Source: Gemmatimonadota bacterium (GTDB lineage: Bacteria; Gemmatimonadota; Gemmatimonadetes; Gemmatimonadales; GWC2-71-9). From it: a stretch of DNA of 51,050 nt. Every line of letters starts with the position of its first letter. Positions within the stretch are counted from its first letter, which is position 1. The stretch covers positions 1-51,050 of the forward strand of contig QHTT01000069.1 in the NCBI GenBank assembly GCA_003220935.1. Reading direction: 5' to 3'. The position numbers and the translations under genes were made by a program. Below the pieces are notes generated by a model. That model saw nothing but the letters and a program-made list of their open reading frames with translations, did no database searches and was not told where the DNA came from. This document shows positions 26,919 to 34,941 of this stretch, piece by piece.

Positions 26919-27270
26919 ACGGCCCACCCTGATTTACGATGGCGAGTGCGGGTTCTGCCGGAAGTGCGTCGACCTCGTGCTGCGCCGGGACCGGGAACAC
27001 CGGCTCGAGGTGGTTCCGTTTCAGGACCGGGAACGGGTTGCGAGGTTCGGAATTCCGCTTCCCGCGCTCGCGGCGGCGATGCATCTCGTGCTCCCCGACG
27101 GTCGTGTGTTCGCCGGCGCAGACGCGGCGCCGGAAATGCTGCGCCTGCTGCGGAGGCGGTGGCTCGCGGCCATCTTCTTGGTGCCCGGGGTGCGCCCCGT
27201 GGCCCGGCGGGTCTACGCCTGGATTGCGCGGCAGCGGCGCTGTCTGGTGCGGGGCTACCCCGCTGACTAA
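26908..27270 (+). CDS. DCC-family (DUF393) thiol-disulfide oxidoreductase-like protein
   Basis: 120 residues from ATG 26908, inside the end of the preceding gene. The N-terminus has the DCC signature TLIYDGECGFCRKCVDLVL (CxxC, Cys-Gly-Phe-Cys), followed by VVPFQDRE, the usual second conserved strand, and a Leu/Arg-rich helical end. Family members are thioredoxin-like small proteins; the redox partner is unknown. Position between an exported hydrolase and an Fe-S assembly-type gene is consistent with a redox role, but this is inference. The ATG at 26908 is preferred to 26881 because the conserved strand begins directly after it. Confidence 0.88.
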   Translation: MRAERPTLIYDGECGFCRKCVDLVLRRDREHRLEVVPFQDRERVARFGIPLPALAAAMHLVLPDGRVFAGADAAPEMLRLLRRRWLAAIFLVPGVRPVARRVYAWIARQRRCLVRGYPAD

Positions 27271-27307
27271 GCTTCGGGACGACGGCATGAAGCAGAAGGA
27301 GTCCTCC

Positions 27308-27619
27308 ATGACGGCACCGGCAGCGCTCACGGCAGAGGTGGTGCGCCACGCCTTGCGGCAGGTGAAGGACCCCGAGCTCGACATGAACATCATCGACTTG
27401 GGCCTCGTGTACGACATCGCGGTCGTGGGCGGCGAAGTGGAGGTCAACATGACGCTCACCTCGCCCGGGTGTCCGGCCGGCCCGATGATCACGAACGACG
27501 CCTACAAGGTGATCCGCGCGCTCGACGGCGTGCAGGATGTGAACATCGAGATCGTGTGGGAGCCCTACTGGACGCCGGAAAAGATGGACCCCAAGGTGCG
27601 TGCGTTGATGGGGCTCTAG
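27308..27619 (+). CDS. MIP18/DUF59-family Fe-S assembly factor (SufT-like)
   Basis: 103 residues. The fold and motif are those of the MIP18/SufT/PaaD group: VKDPELDMNIIDLGLVYDI near the N-terminus and MTLTSPGCPAGPMI with the conserved Cys. Members help insert or mature Fe-S clusters. The start at ATG 27308 is set by GAAGGAG ending six bases upstream; ATG 27287 lies ahead of that ribosome-binding site and is not used. Members often sit inside suf operons; here the suf operon is 16 kb away (43121-48961), so the two are uncoupled. The stop overlaps the convergent rnd stop by 4 bases. Confidence 0.93.
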   Translation: MTAPAALTAEVVRHALRQVKDPELDMNIIDLGLVYDIAVVGGEVEVNMTLTSPGCPAGPMITNDAYKVIRALDGVQDVNIEIVWEPYWTPEKMDPKVRALMGL

Positions 27620-28743
27620 GCGAGCGCCGCAAGCAGCGCGCTCCCGAGCACGTCGATCTGCCAGCGCCGGAGCTCCGCCACCCGGGCGAGCCCGGCGCGA
27701 TCGTTTGGGACGGGGGTGGTCCGCGCCACCGCCTCGAGCGTGGATCGGCCGCACAACACGCCCGGATCGAGGCCGAGTTCGGCGGCCACTCGGTTGCGCA
27801 CCGTCTTCAGCCGCTCGAGGCGTGCGTCGAACGTCGCGTCCCTGGGTGGCCGGGCGCCCCGCTCGACGTGCGGCAGCTCGGGCTCGGAGAGGGCGAGCGC
27901 CCGGCGGACGCTCTCGAGCAGCGCAGGGCCGTGCCGCTGCGCCAGGGTAGCGGGGAGCTGGGGGACCTGCGCGAGATCCGCGGGCGAGCGCGGCAGCGCT
28001 TTCGCCACGCCGAGCAGGGCGTCGTTCCCGATGATGCGGAACGTGGCCTTGTCCTGCTCACGGGCGACGGCCTCGCGCCAGCGGTACAGCTCGCGCAGCG
28101 CGGCGAGCGAGCGTGGTGTCAGCGCTCGCGCTCCCTTCAGACGCAGGAACGCATCGGTGCCGTTAGGTGCGCCGGTCCAACGCAGCGACTCGAGGCGCGC
28201 GCACTCCTCCTCCGCCCAGGCCAGACGACCGAGCTGGGAGAGGCGGTCGCGCAACGCGTCACGCAGGGCGGGGAGGTGCTGGGTGTCGGCCGCCGCATAT
28301 TCGAGCATCGCGGGCGGCAGCGGCCGGCGCGACCAGTCCGCCTTCTGGTGCTCCTTCGCGAGCTTCACGCCCAGATACTTTTCGAGCAATGCGGCCAGCC
28401 CCACCGCGGGCTCGCCCGCGAGCTGGGCGGCGATGCGGGTGTCGAACACCCGTACCGCGCGGAACCCGTAGTCCCGGTCCAAGATGCGCAGGTCGTAGTC
28501 CGCATCGTGGAACACCTTCTCAACCCCCGGGTCCGCGAGCAGCGCGCCCACCGGCGAGAGGTCGGGCAGAACCAGGGGGTCGACGATCGCCGTGCGGGCG
28601 CGGGTAGCGAGCTGGACGAGGAAGATCCGGTCGCGGTATCGGTGGAAGCTCGCGGCCTCGGTATCCGCCGCGACCAGCGGCTCGCGCCGAAACGCGGCGA
28701 CGGTTTCGGCGAGCGCCTCGGGCGTCCGAATGTAGCTATGCAC
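27616..28743 (-). CDS. rnd: Ribonuclease D
   Basis: 375 residues, GTG start. The N-terminal DEDDy 3'-5' exoribonuclease domain shows VAADTEAASFHRY (Asp-x-Glu), HDADYDLRIL and YAAADTQHL, which carry the four acidic residues and the Tyr. It is followed by HRDC-like helical repeats (RSLAALRELYRWREAVARE and a second copy around LERLKTVRNRVAAE). Length matches RNase D, which trims the 3' ends of tRNA precursors. It is the downstream gene of a pair with the 56-residue protein, 18 bp apart. Confidence 0.95.
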   Translation of the reverse strand: MHSYIRTPEALAETVAAFRREPLVAADTEAASFHRYRDRIFLVQLATRARTAIVDPLVLPDLSPVGALLADPGVEKVFHDADYDLRILDRDYGFRAVRVFDTRIAAQLAGEPAVGLAALLEKYLGVKLAKEHQKADWSRRPLPPAMLEYAAADTQHLPALRDALRDRLSQLGRLAWAEEECARLESLRWTGAPNGTDAFLRLKGARALTPRSLAALRELYRWREAVAREQDKATFRIIGNDALLGVAKALPRSPADLAQVPQLPATLAQRHGPALLESVRRALALSEPELPHVERGARPPRDATFDARLERLKTVRNRVAAELGLDPGVLCGRSTLEAVARTTPVPNDRAGLARVAELRRWQIDVLGSALLAALA

Positions 28744-28761
28744 ACGGTGCTCCCGTCCGGC

Positions 28762-28932
28762 TCACTCTTCCTTGCCCAACTGCTCCAGCCCGGCCGCGAT
28801 CTCCTCGAGCGCCCTCGCGAGCGTCTTGTAGAATTCGGGGTCCGGTGGTTGGGGGGCGCCACCCAGCGGGTCGCCCGCGCATTTGCGGGCGGCGCGGGCC
28901 GCGTGGCGGATGTAATCGGTGGCAACCCGCAT
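28762..28932 (-). CDS. Small hypothetical protein (56 residues)
   Basis: An ATG at 28932 opens 56 codons ending at 28762: it begins MRVATDYIRHAARAARKC and ends LEEIAAGLEQLGKEE. The sequence is polar and helical with a single Cys, no membrane segment and a normal ATG/TGA pair. It sits 18 bp before the rnd start on the same strand and 27 bp from the divergent PLP-enzyme gene, leaving almost no room for anything else. Function unknown; probably co-transcribed with rnd. Confidence 0.55.
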   Translation of the reverse strand: MRVATDYIRHAARAARKCAGDPLGGAPQPPDPEFYKTLARALEEIAAGLEQLGKEE

Positions 28933-28959
28933 CGCGACTCTCGGTTCTGAAGGTTGGCA

Positions 28960-29946
28960 GTGTCCGATCCGGAGCGACTGACTCGAAAGATACGCGCGGC
29001 GCTAGCTCCCTGTAGTCTGGGACGTTGGCCCACGCCCCTCGAGCCCGCCCCTGCCCTCGCGCGGACCATCGGCCTGGACGCGCTGTGGCTTAAGCGCGAG
29101 GATCGTTCGGCGCCGCGCTGCGGCGGCAACAAGGTGCGCGGCCTCGAGTTGCTCCTCGCGGGTGTGCCGGCGGGGAGCGTGTTCGTGACCGTCGGCGGCA
29201 CGGGCTCGACGCACTGCCTCGCCACCGCGGTACACGCTGCGGCCCTGTCCTGTCGCGCTGCGCTCGCCCAGTTCCCCCAGCCCGAGACCGAGGCGAGCCG
29301 CGCCGTCGCCGCCGCGTGCGACGCGCACGCCGCGCTGGTCGTGCGCGCTCCCACGCGCGCGGCGCTGCCGCTCGCCCTGCTCGGCGCGTGGCGCGGCGCC
29401 GGCCGTCTCGGCCCCCGGCGCTGGGTCCCCGGCGGCGGCGCGCACCCGCGCGCCGTGGTGGGCCATCTCCTCGCCGCCCTCGAGCTCGCGCAACAGCTCC
29501 CCGGGCCCCCCGACGCGATCGTCGCGCCGCTCGGCACCGGCGGCACGCTCGCCGGCCTGCTGCTCGGCGTCGCTCAGCTCGGCTGGCCGACGCGGGTGAT
29601 CGGAGTGCGCGTGGCTCCGGTACTCGTCGCTAACCGCTGGCGCACCCTGCGCCTCGCGCACCGCGCGGCGCGGCTCCTCGCGGATCACGACATCCGCGTC
29701 CCAGATCCCGCAGCCCGCACACCGCTGGTGATCGCGGACGGGCGGGGCGGAAAAGGCTATGGGCACCCCACGCCGGAAGGCGAATCGGCACGCCGCCTCG
29801 CGGCCGAGCACGGCCTGGTCCTCGACTCCACCTACGGCGCCAAGGCGTTCGCTGTTCTCCTGCAACGTGGAACGTGGAACGTGCAACGGGTCGTGTTTTG
29901 GCATACGTTTGGCGTGCCCTCTCCCCCGCCGGAGCCCGCCCGGTGA
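28960..29946 (+). CDS. PLP-dependent enzyme of the ACC deaminase / D-cysteine desulfhydrase family
   Basis: 328 residues from GTG 28960, with GAAGG upstream (TTG 28954 also in frame). Fold-type II PLP enzyme. The PLP lysine is in RCGGNKVRGLE, the phosphate-binding loop is APLGTGGTLAGLLLG, and the conserved VGGTGSTHCLATAV is present. Relatives degrade 1-aminocyclopropane-1-carboxylate or D-cysteine; the specificity residues cannot be settled by eye. The sequence is very Ala/Arg-rich. Its TGA overlaps the GTG start of the following fusion gene (GTGA), so the two are co-translated. Confidence 0.88.
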   Translation: MSDPERLTRKIRAALAPCSLGRWPTPLEPAPALARTIGLDALWLKREDRSAPRCGGNKVRGLELLLAGVPAGSVFVTVGGTGSTHCLATAVHAAALSCRAALAQFPQPETEASRAVAAACDAHAALVVRAPTRAALPLALLGAWRGAGRLGPRRWVPGGGAHPRAVVGHLLAALELAQQLPGPPDAIVAPLGTGGTLAGLLLGVAQLGWPTRVIGVRVAPVLVANRWRTLRLAHRAARLLADHDIRVPDPAARTPLVIADGRGGKGYGHPTPEGESARRLAAEHGLVLDSTYGAKAFAVLLQRGTWNVQRVVFWHTFGVPSPPPEPAR

Positions 29947-31148
29947 CTGCCTTCCCCACCGTCGAGCTGACGGTCTATCCCTACGACTGCGACGCCTTCG
30001 GCCACTTGAATCAAGCGGCGCTCCTGACGTTGCTCGAACGCGCGCGTTGGGAGGCACTCGCGCGCGGCCCCGGGATGGATCTGTTCGACCGCAACGGTGT
30101 CTGGCCGGCCGCGCGCCGGGCGGTGATTGACTACAAGGCGGGGGCGTACCCGCGCGACCTGTTGCGGATCGAGACGACCGTGGCGCAGCGCGGGACGACC
30201 AGCCTGACGCTGCGCCACATCGTCCGCCGCGTCTCGGACGAGGTCACCATCGCCGAAGCGGAGATCGTGTTCGTCTGCGTCGACCGCCTCGGCCGCGTCA
30301 CCCCCCTACCGGAGGAGATCGCACGCTTCCTGGGCCCGCGCACCTCCGGATCGCATCAGCCGATCCGCGTGTCGGTCGGGGCGGCTGAGCTCGCGGTCGA
30401 GGTCCGGGGCGATGGCCCTCCGGTCCTGTTGGTGCACGGCTTCCCGTTCGACCGCAGCGTGTGGCGGCATCAGCTCGCGGCGCTGGCGCGCTGGAAGCGC
30501 ATCGCTCCCGACCTGCGGGGCGCCGGGGCGTCCAGCGCCTCGGCCGCGCCGGACGGGTACTCGATCGCTCGCTACGCCGACGACCTGGTGGCGATCCTCG
30601 ACGCACTGGGCGTAGGCGCAGCGGCGGTGTGCGGGCTGTCGATGGGCGGGTACGTGACCTTCGAGTTGCTGCGGCGCTACGCCGACCGGGTGACGGCCGT
30701 GCTGCTCGTCGATACCAAGCCCGACCCTGACGCCCCCGACGCGAAGCGCGAGCGCGACAAGCTCGCCGCGTTGACCGAGCGCGAAGGCCAGGACGCTCTG
30801 GTGAGCCGGCTGTTGCCGAAGCTGCTGGCGCGGCAGACGCAGCCTGAGGTTGCGGAGCAGGTGCGTGATATGGCGCGTCGCTGGTCAGTGCCGGGGCTCG
30901 TGGGCGCGCTGCACGCGCTGCGCGACCGGCCCGACTCGACCGAAACGCTGCCGCAGATCCGGGTACCGGCGCTGGTGCTCGTGGGGAGCGAAGATCAGAT
31001 CGCTCCGCCGGCCGTGGCACAGGCGATGGCGGCCCTGATCCCCAAGGCGCAATGCCACGTCGTCCCAGCGGCGGGGCACCTCGCGCCGCTCGAGCAGCCG
31101 CTCGCAACGACCCGCTTGATCGCGGACTTCTTGGAAACCTTGCGGTGA
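29943..31148 (+). CDS. Fusion: hotdog acyl-CoA thioesterase plus alpha/beta hydrolase
   Basis: 401 residues from the GTG at 29943. Residues 1-135 are a 4HBT/YbgC-like thioesterase domain: VELTVYPYDCDAFGHLNQAA with the DxxGHxN helix, TLLERARW, and strands TSLTLRHIVRR and EIVFVCVDRLGR. Residues about 145-400 are an alpha/beta hydrolase: VLLVHGFPFDRSVW (oxyanion loop), nucleophile Ser in GLSMGGY, acid in LVGSEDQIAPP and catalytic His in PAAGHLAPLE. The linker (GPRTSGSHQ) is short. Hotdog thioesterases cleave acyl-CoA; the second domain may act on the released acid or another ester (inference). I see no stop or frame break between the two halves. Confidence 0.92.
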   Translation: MTAFPTVELTVYPYDCDAFGHLNQAALLTLLERARWEALARGPGMDLFDRNGVWPAARRAVIDYKAGAYPRDLLRIETTVAQRGTTSLTLRHIVRRVSDEVTIAEAEIVFVCVDRLGRVTPLPEEIARFLGPRTSGSHQPIRVSVGAAELAVEVRGDGPPVLLVHGFPFDRSVWRHQLAALARWKRIAPDLRGAGASSASAAPDGYSIARYADDLVAILDALGVGAAAVCGLSMGGYVTFELLRRYADRVTAVLLVDTKPDPDAPDAKRERDKLAALTEREGQDALVSRLLPKLLARQTQPEVAEQVRDMARRWSVPGLVGALHALRDRPDSTETLPQIRVPALVLVGSEDQIAPPAVAQAMAALIPKAQCHVVPAAGHLAPLEQPLATTRLIADFLETLR

Positions 31149-31188
31149 GGGGAGAATCCCCCGGGGCTGGCGCCCGGCGTCAGGGAAG

Positions 31189-31461
31189 CTAGCTGCCCTT
31201 ACGCTGTGGCTTGCCCGGCGGAGTCGCGCCCTGAAAGACGTCGCGGTTCTTCGCGATGTACGACTTCCACTGCGGCGGCGTGTCTTCCTCGGGGAAGATC
31301 GCGGTGACTGGGCACTCCGGCTCGCAGGCGCCGCAATCGATGCACTCGTCGGGGTGGATGTACAGCTGATCCTCGCCCTCGTAGATGCAGTCCACCGGAC
31401 AGACATCCACGCAGGAGCGATCCTTCAGGTTGATGCACGGTTCTGCGATGATGTACGTCAT
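31189..31461 (-). CDS. fdxA: 7Fe ferredoxin
   Basis: 90 residues. Cysteines follow the [3Fe-4S]/[4Fe-4S] bacterial ferredoxin pattern: [17 protein letters not shown] (Cys9, 17, 21, 25) and [13 protein letters not shown] (Cys40, 43, 46, 50). The C-terminal extension [21 protein letters not shown] is normal for the FdxA group. It carries low-potential electrons in the cytoplasm; the radical SAM proteins in the window are possible clients (inference). It has its own promoter (TTGACT-16-TATGTT) and GGAG five bases before the ATG. Confidence 0.96.
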   Translation of the reverse strand: MTYIIAEPCINLKDRSCVDVCPVDCIYEGEDQLYIHPDECIDCGACEPECPVTAIFPEEDTPPQWKSYIAKNRDVFQGATPPGKPQRKGS

Positions 31462-31515
31462 CCAAGCTCCAGCGAGTCTCGCGTCCCGACGGCGGGCGCA
31501 TCCGGCCGAATCGCA

Positions 31516-31543
31516 AACATAGAAGAGGGCCCACCCCAGTCAA
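31516..31543 (-). promoter_or_regulatory. Sigma-70-type promoter of fdxA
   Basis: Reading on the minus strand, TTGACT (31543-31538) is followed after 16 bp by TATGTT (31521-31516). The predicted transcript start near 31509 gives a leader of about 48 bases to the fdxA ATG at 31461. The site lies in the 139-bp gap between the site-2 protease stop and fdxA. Confidence 0.6.
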
Positions 31544-31600
31544 GTCCGACAGGCACATTCGGTTGGAGACGAGCGCAACGGCGGGCAGGTCCGGCGACGT

Positions 31601-32647
31601 TCACTGCCGCGCCGCGCCGACCACGGAGATGCGGGTCATCAGCGACAATATGGCGACGAGCCAGGTGTATTGCAGCAAGGCCGTTCCATCGGACTCCTGA
31701 GCGGCGTCCCCGAACCACGCCGCGGCTGCCCCAGCTACGAGCAGCAGTACGAGCAGGCCCTCCGAGGTGAGCAGCCACGCCAGGCCGATCACGCCGACGG
31801 CGATCCAACGTTGCTTGCGGGTCAGAGCTCGGAACCCGCGCGCGCCATCGAGCTGCCATACCGGAACCAGGTTGAACAGATTGATGAACGCGCCCACGTG
31901 TGCGATCGCCCCCCAGATCCCGGCGCGCGATGCGAAATAGATCGCGTACGCCGCCGCTGCTGCGCCCACGCCCCAAATCGGTCCCGCGAGCCCGACCCGC
32001 GCGTCTTCGCGGCGGTCGGTCGGGTACTGCTTGAGACGAATGAAGGCGCCAACACCGGGTATGAACATCGGCGCGGTCGCCTTGATGCCGTAGCGAGTGA
32101 GTGCCTGCACGTGCCCCATCTCGTGAATGTAGATGGACGCGACGAAGCCCAGCGCGAACTTCCAACCCCAGATCGTCCAGTACACCCCCACCGACAGGAG
32201 CATCGAAAAGAGCGTGCTCGCCTTCGTGAGCCCGAGCAACAGCAGTTTGGCCTTGGTCAGCACGAAGACCAGGGCGAACTTGAACTTCGCGAGCAGTACG
32301 CCGATTGCGCCGAGCCCTCCGGCCGCACCCTTGCCCAAGCGGGAGCCCTGCTTGCCGGCGGCCGGCTGTCGATCCACCGCGCGGCTCAACTCGGCGACGC
32401 GCGTGGCGACGGTACGGTGCTGCGTCGTGTCCGGTGGGAGGAGATCGAGCGCCTGACGCCACGCGGCGAGTTCGGCGCTCGCGTCACCCGTTTGCTTCGC
32501 CTGGGCGGCTGCGGCCGCCAGGTGCTTCAGCTCGTCGACGTGGACCAGCCGGTGGCAGGACGGGCAGGCAAGCAGCGCGGGGGCTACCTGGGCACCGCAC
32601 TCAGGACAGACGGGTGGCGCCGATCCTGCAGACACAGTGTCAATCAT
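31601..32647 (-). CDS. Site-2-protease-family membrane metalloprotease with N-terminal zinc ribbon
   Basis: 348 residues from ATG 32647 (an in-frame start at 32734 lies in the previous gene). Residues about 12-35 form a zinc ribbon (CPECG and CPSCH). A helical, charged segment follows to about residue 110. The C-terminal part holds the M50 intramembrane site: IYIHEMGHVQAL (HExxH) and NLVPVWQLDGARG (NxxPxxxLDG, third metal ligand), within several membrane helices (for example LAWLLTSEGLLVLLLVAG). It probably cleaves membrane-bound substrates or acts on anti-sigma-like proteins. It lies 8 bp after the Zn-ribbon membrane gene, with which it forms a unit divergent from tetR. Confidence 0.88.
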   Translation of the reverse strand: MIDTVSAGSAPPVCPECGAQVAPALLACPSCHRLVHVDELKHLAAAAAQAKQTGDASAELAAWRQALDLLPPDTTQHRTVATRVAELSRAVDRQPAAGKQGSRLGKGAAGGLGAIGVLLAKFKFALVFVLTKAKLLLLGLTKASTLFSMLLSVGVYWTIWGWKFALGFVASIYIHEMGHVQALTRYGIKATAPMFIPGVGAFIRLKQYPTDRREDARVGLAGPIWGVGAAAAAYAIYFASRAGIWGAIAHVGAFINLFNLVPVWQLDGARGFRALTRKQRWIAVGVIGLAWLLTSEGLLVLLLVAGAAAAWFGDAAQESDGTALLQYTWLVAILSLMTRISVVGAARQ

Positions 32648-32655
32648 AGGGAAGC

Positions 32656-33441
32656 CTAGGCGGGGGCGGGCGGTGGAGTGCCGACCTGATAGGGTCCCGT
32701 GATGCGCAGCGCGACCGCCTTGTTCAGCCTCCACGCCTCGTAGAGAGCAATGCCGATAATGAACAGTCCGATGATGTTGCTGATCCCCGCGAGGATCGGC
32801 AGGGCGGCCGCCAATACGAACAGCGCTCCGACACCTAGGAGCACGCCACCCACGCCGACCTGCTTGGCCGGCACGCGAGCGGAATCGCCGGCGATCGCCG
32901 GCCGTCCGGTCTGATCCGGTGCCGTGGTAGGGGCCGTGATCGTTGCGGCGTCACCGGCCCGATGGACTCCTTCACTGATTATCGCCGCGCGGCGGTCCAT
33001 CATCGCCTTCACGATCTGCGGTATGTACGTCACCACGATGGCGCTGTAGGTGAGGCCCATCGCCAGGGCCTGGTAGCGCCAGCCGCCGCGCCCGTGCGAT
33101 CCCTTGCGCACTGCACCGCCCACCAGCAGGCCGACGACGATGGCGACGATGGCATACTCGTTTCCCGTCGCCGCGGCGACGGCATAGTAGAGCCCTGCAC
33201 CTGCAGCGGCTGCGAGGACGCCGAGCCCCAGTGCCTTCGCGAACCGCGTGCCGGAGCTCCCGCGGTTCCGCTCGGCGATGATCCGGCTGCGGCACCGCTG
33301 GCAGGTCACGTTGCCGTTGATTTCGTAATAGGTGGTCGTGATGACCTGCTTGCAGACAGCGCATCCCGATCCGGTCGCCCGGGTGGCACGCTCCGCGCGC
33401 TCGAACTGCAGATTGCCTGCGGTCGGTGCTTGGTCGCTCAC
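32656..33441 (-). CDS. Multi-TM membrane protein with a cysteine-type zinc ribbon, unknown function
   Basis: 261 residues from GTG 33441, chosen because AGGAG lies seven bases upstream; the 33510 start would extend into the tetR promoter region. A rubredoxin-like knuckle (CAVCKQVITTTYYEINGNV then CQRC) is near the N-terminus. Several hydrophobic segments follow, such as LGVLAAAAGAGLYYAVAAA and YAIVAIVVGLLVGGAV. Between the helices is a charged region with TVAPTT-like Thr/Pro content. Family not recognised. It is the first gene of a pair with the site-2 protease, and both begin with zinc ribbons, suggesting joint function. Regulation by the divergent TetR is likely (inference). Confidence 0.78.
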   Translation of the reverse strand: MSDQAPTAGNLQFERAERATRATGSGCAVCKQVITTTYYEINGNVTCQRCRSRIIAERNRGSSGTRFAKALGLGVLAAAAGAGLYYAVAAATGNEYAIVAIVVGLLVGGAVRKGSHGRGGWRYQALAMGLTYSAIVVTYIPQIVKAMMDRRAAIISEGVHRAGDAATITAPTTAPDQTGRPAIAGDSARVPAKQVGVGGVLLGVGALFVLAAALPILAGISNIIGLFIIGIALYEAWRLNKAVALRITGPYQVGTPPPAPA

Positions 33442-33567
33442 GGACGAGCTCCTGTTAAAGGGAAGTGTCGGGCGCGGCCCAATCTCTGGTAGCCGTCTAG
33501 CGCGGCGCAATTAGCAACGTCACATTACGCCACAAGAGCCTGTGACATCGGAAGTTGACGGCGGTTG

Positions 33568-33585
33568 AGATACTGATCGGTATCT
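33568..33585. promoter_or_regulatory. TetR-type operator candidate 1
   Basis: AGATAC-TGATCG-GTATCT is an inverted repeat with 6-bp arms. With flanks it reads TTGAGATACTGATCGGTATC (33566-33585) and matches site 2, 52 bp downstream, at most positions, including the leading TTGAG and trailing AG. It lies in the 205-bp gap between tetR and the divergent zinc-ribbon gene. Confidence 0.65.
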
Positions 33586-33610
33586 AAGTCTGGCGAAAAT
33601 CGCGTACGCT

Positions 33611-33638
33611 TTGCGATTGAGATGCTAGTTAGTATCTT
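33611..33638 (+). promoter_or_regulatory. Candidate tetR promoter
   Basis: TTGCGA (33611-33616), 16 bp, then TATCTT (33633-33638). The predicted start near 33645 would give a leaderless or nearly leaderless mRNA for the ATG at 33647. Operator 2 covers its spacer and -10. Confidence 0.45.
33620..33637. promoter_or_regulatory. TetR-type operator candidate 2
   Basis: AGATGC-TAGTTA-GTATCT, a second copy of the inverted repeat with one mismatch between arms. It lies 52 bp from site 1 (start to start), close to five DNA turns, so two repressor dimers would sit on the same face. Overlap with the tetR promoter fits autoregulation. Confidence 0.65.
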
Positions 33639-33646
33639 AGATTCGT

Positions 33647-34057
33647 ATGGGTATCATTCGCGCGAGGCGAAAGGCGGAGACGCGGTCGCTGCTGATCGAC
33701 GCGGGTCTGCGGGTCTTCGCCGAGCGGGGCATCGAGCTCGGCTCCCTGGATGAGGTTGCCCAGACGGCGGGGTTCACCAAGGGGGCGATCTATCGCCAGT
33801 TCCCGTCCAAGGGCGCCTTTCTCCTCGCCTTGTTCGAGCAGTATGCGGCCGTGGCGAGGGCCGGTGCCGGGGCGCGCCAGGCGCCTTGGTTCACACCACT
33901 CACGCTCCAGTTCGCCGCCCACGCGATGCGGGATCCGTTGCTGCGGCGGCGCTTCGCGGTGGTGCTCGCTGAAGCGCCCGATGGGGCGAGCGCCGAGGGG
34001 CAGCTGCTCAGGGCGGTGGCGCGCGTGCTCCGTCCAGCTCAGCCAACGACGCAGTAG
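33647..34057 (+). CDS. Short TetR/AcrR-type regulator
   Basis: 136 residues; typical TetR proteins have 180-220, so the ligand-binding part is short. The N-terminal HTH is clear: TRSLLIDAGLRVFAERG, then SLDEVAQTAGFTKGAIYRQFPSKGAFLLALFE. The rest has only two or three helices before the stop. It is flanked upstream by two inverted repeats that look like its operators, and it is divergent from the zinc-ribbon/site-2-protease pair. It probably represses itself and perhaps that pair; the inducer cannot be predicted. The M90-type peptidase gene follows after 32 bp. Confidence 0.88.
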   Translation: MGIIRARRKAETRSLLIDAGLRVFAERGIELGSLDEVAQTAGFTKGAIYRQFPSKGAFLLALFEQYAAVARAGAGARQAPWFTPLTLQFAAHAMRDPLLRRRFAVVLAEAPDGASAEGQLLRAVARVLRPAQPTTQ

Positions 34058-34089
34058 CCAGGTAGCCTGAAGGCGGTATCATCGACGTC

Positions 34090-34941
34090 GTGAGCGATCT
34101 CGTGATGGTCGTGCTGCTCGCTCTGGCGTGCTTCGCGGGTGGGTTCCTCGCCATCTCGACGCTGCTGCGACGGCTCTCTTGGAGGCGGCAGATCCGGTTC
34201 CGGGCGGAGCCGATCCCGTCCGGGTGGTTCGACATTCTCGACCGTTGCGTGCCGCTGGCGCGAGGGCTCGCAGCGGACGAACGGGAACGGCTGCTGCGCC
34301 TGGCACAGGTGTTCCTGGCGGAGAAGCACGTCGAGGGGTGCGGCGGGCTCGTCGTCACGGAGGAGATGAGGGTGACGATTGCGGCTGAGGCGTGCCTGCT
34401 GCTGCTCCACCTGGAGGGTCCGTGTTATCCCACGCTGCGGACCGTGCTGATCTACCCGCACGCGTTCGTCCCGAAGTTGGCGCGCGCTCCTCAGACCGGC
34501 GAAATCGTCATGCCGGCGGGCCCACTCAGCGGGCAGTCGTGGCGGAACGGCGTCGTTGTGCTTGCGTGGGACGACGTCGTCAACGGCGCGCGTGACGTGG
34601 CGGACGGCCACAACGTGGTCCTCCACGAGTTCGCGCACCAACTGGACCAGGAGGACGGCACCCCCGATGGCATGCCCGTCCTGGTGTCGGGCGCGCTCCG
34701 GACCTGGGCGCGCGTCCTGAGCGAGGAGTACGAGCGGTTGCGCGATGATGCCGTCGCCATGCGGCCTTCTGCGCTCGATGCGTACGGCGCAACCGACAAG
34801 GCCGAGTTCTTCGCGGTTGCGACGGAAACGTTCTTCGAACGGCCCGCACGCCTGGTGCGAGAGCACGCCGGGCTGTACGCCGAACTAAAACGGTTCTACG
34901 GACAGGATCCGGCGCGGTGGGCGCCGCCCGCGGCGTCGTGA
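34090..34941 (+). CDS. M90/MtfA-type zinc-dependent peptidase
   Basis: 283 residues, GTG start. An N-terminal helix (LVMVVLLALACFAGGFLAIS) anchors it. The zinc site is HEFAH at 179-183 (VVLHEFAHQLDQEDG) with EFFAVATETFFERP downstream, as in MtfA, the E. coli peptidase that also binds the regulator Mlc. IYPHAFVP, WRNGVVVLAWDDV and FYGQDPARW are family blocks. MtfA itself lacks this membrane helix, so this is a membrane-anchored variant. Its stop overlaps the cyclase-family start (GTGA). Confidence 0.9.
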   Translation: MSDLVMVVLLALACFAGGFLAISTLLRRLSWRRQIRFRAEPIPSGWFDILDRCVPLARGLAADERERLLRLAQVFLAEKHVEGCGGLVVTEEMRVTIAAEACLLLLHLEGPCYPTLRTVLIYPHAFVPKLARAPQTGEIVMPAGPLSGQSWRNGVVVLAWDDVVNGARDVADGHNVVLHEFAHQLDQEDGTPDGMPVLVSGALRTWARVLSEEYERLRDDAVAMRPSALDAYGATDKAEFFAVATETFFERPARLVREHAGLYAELKRFYGQDPARWAPPAAS

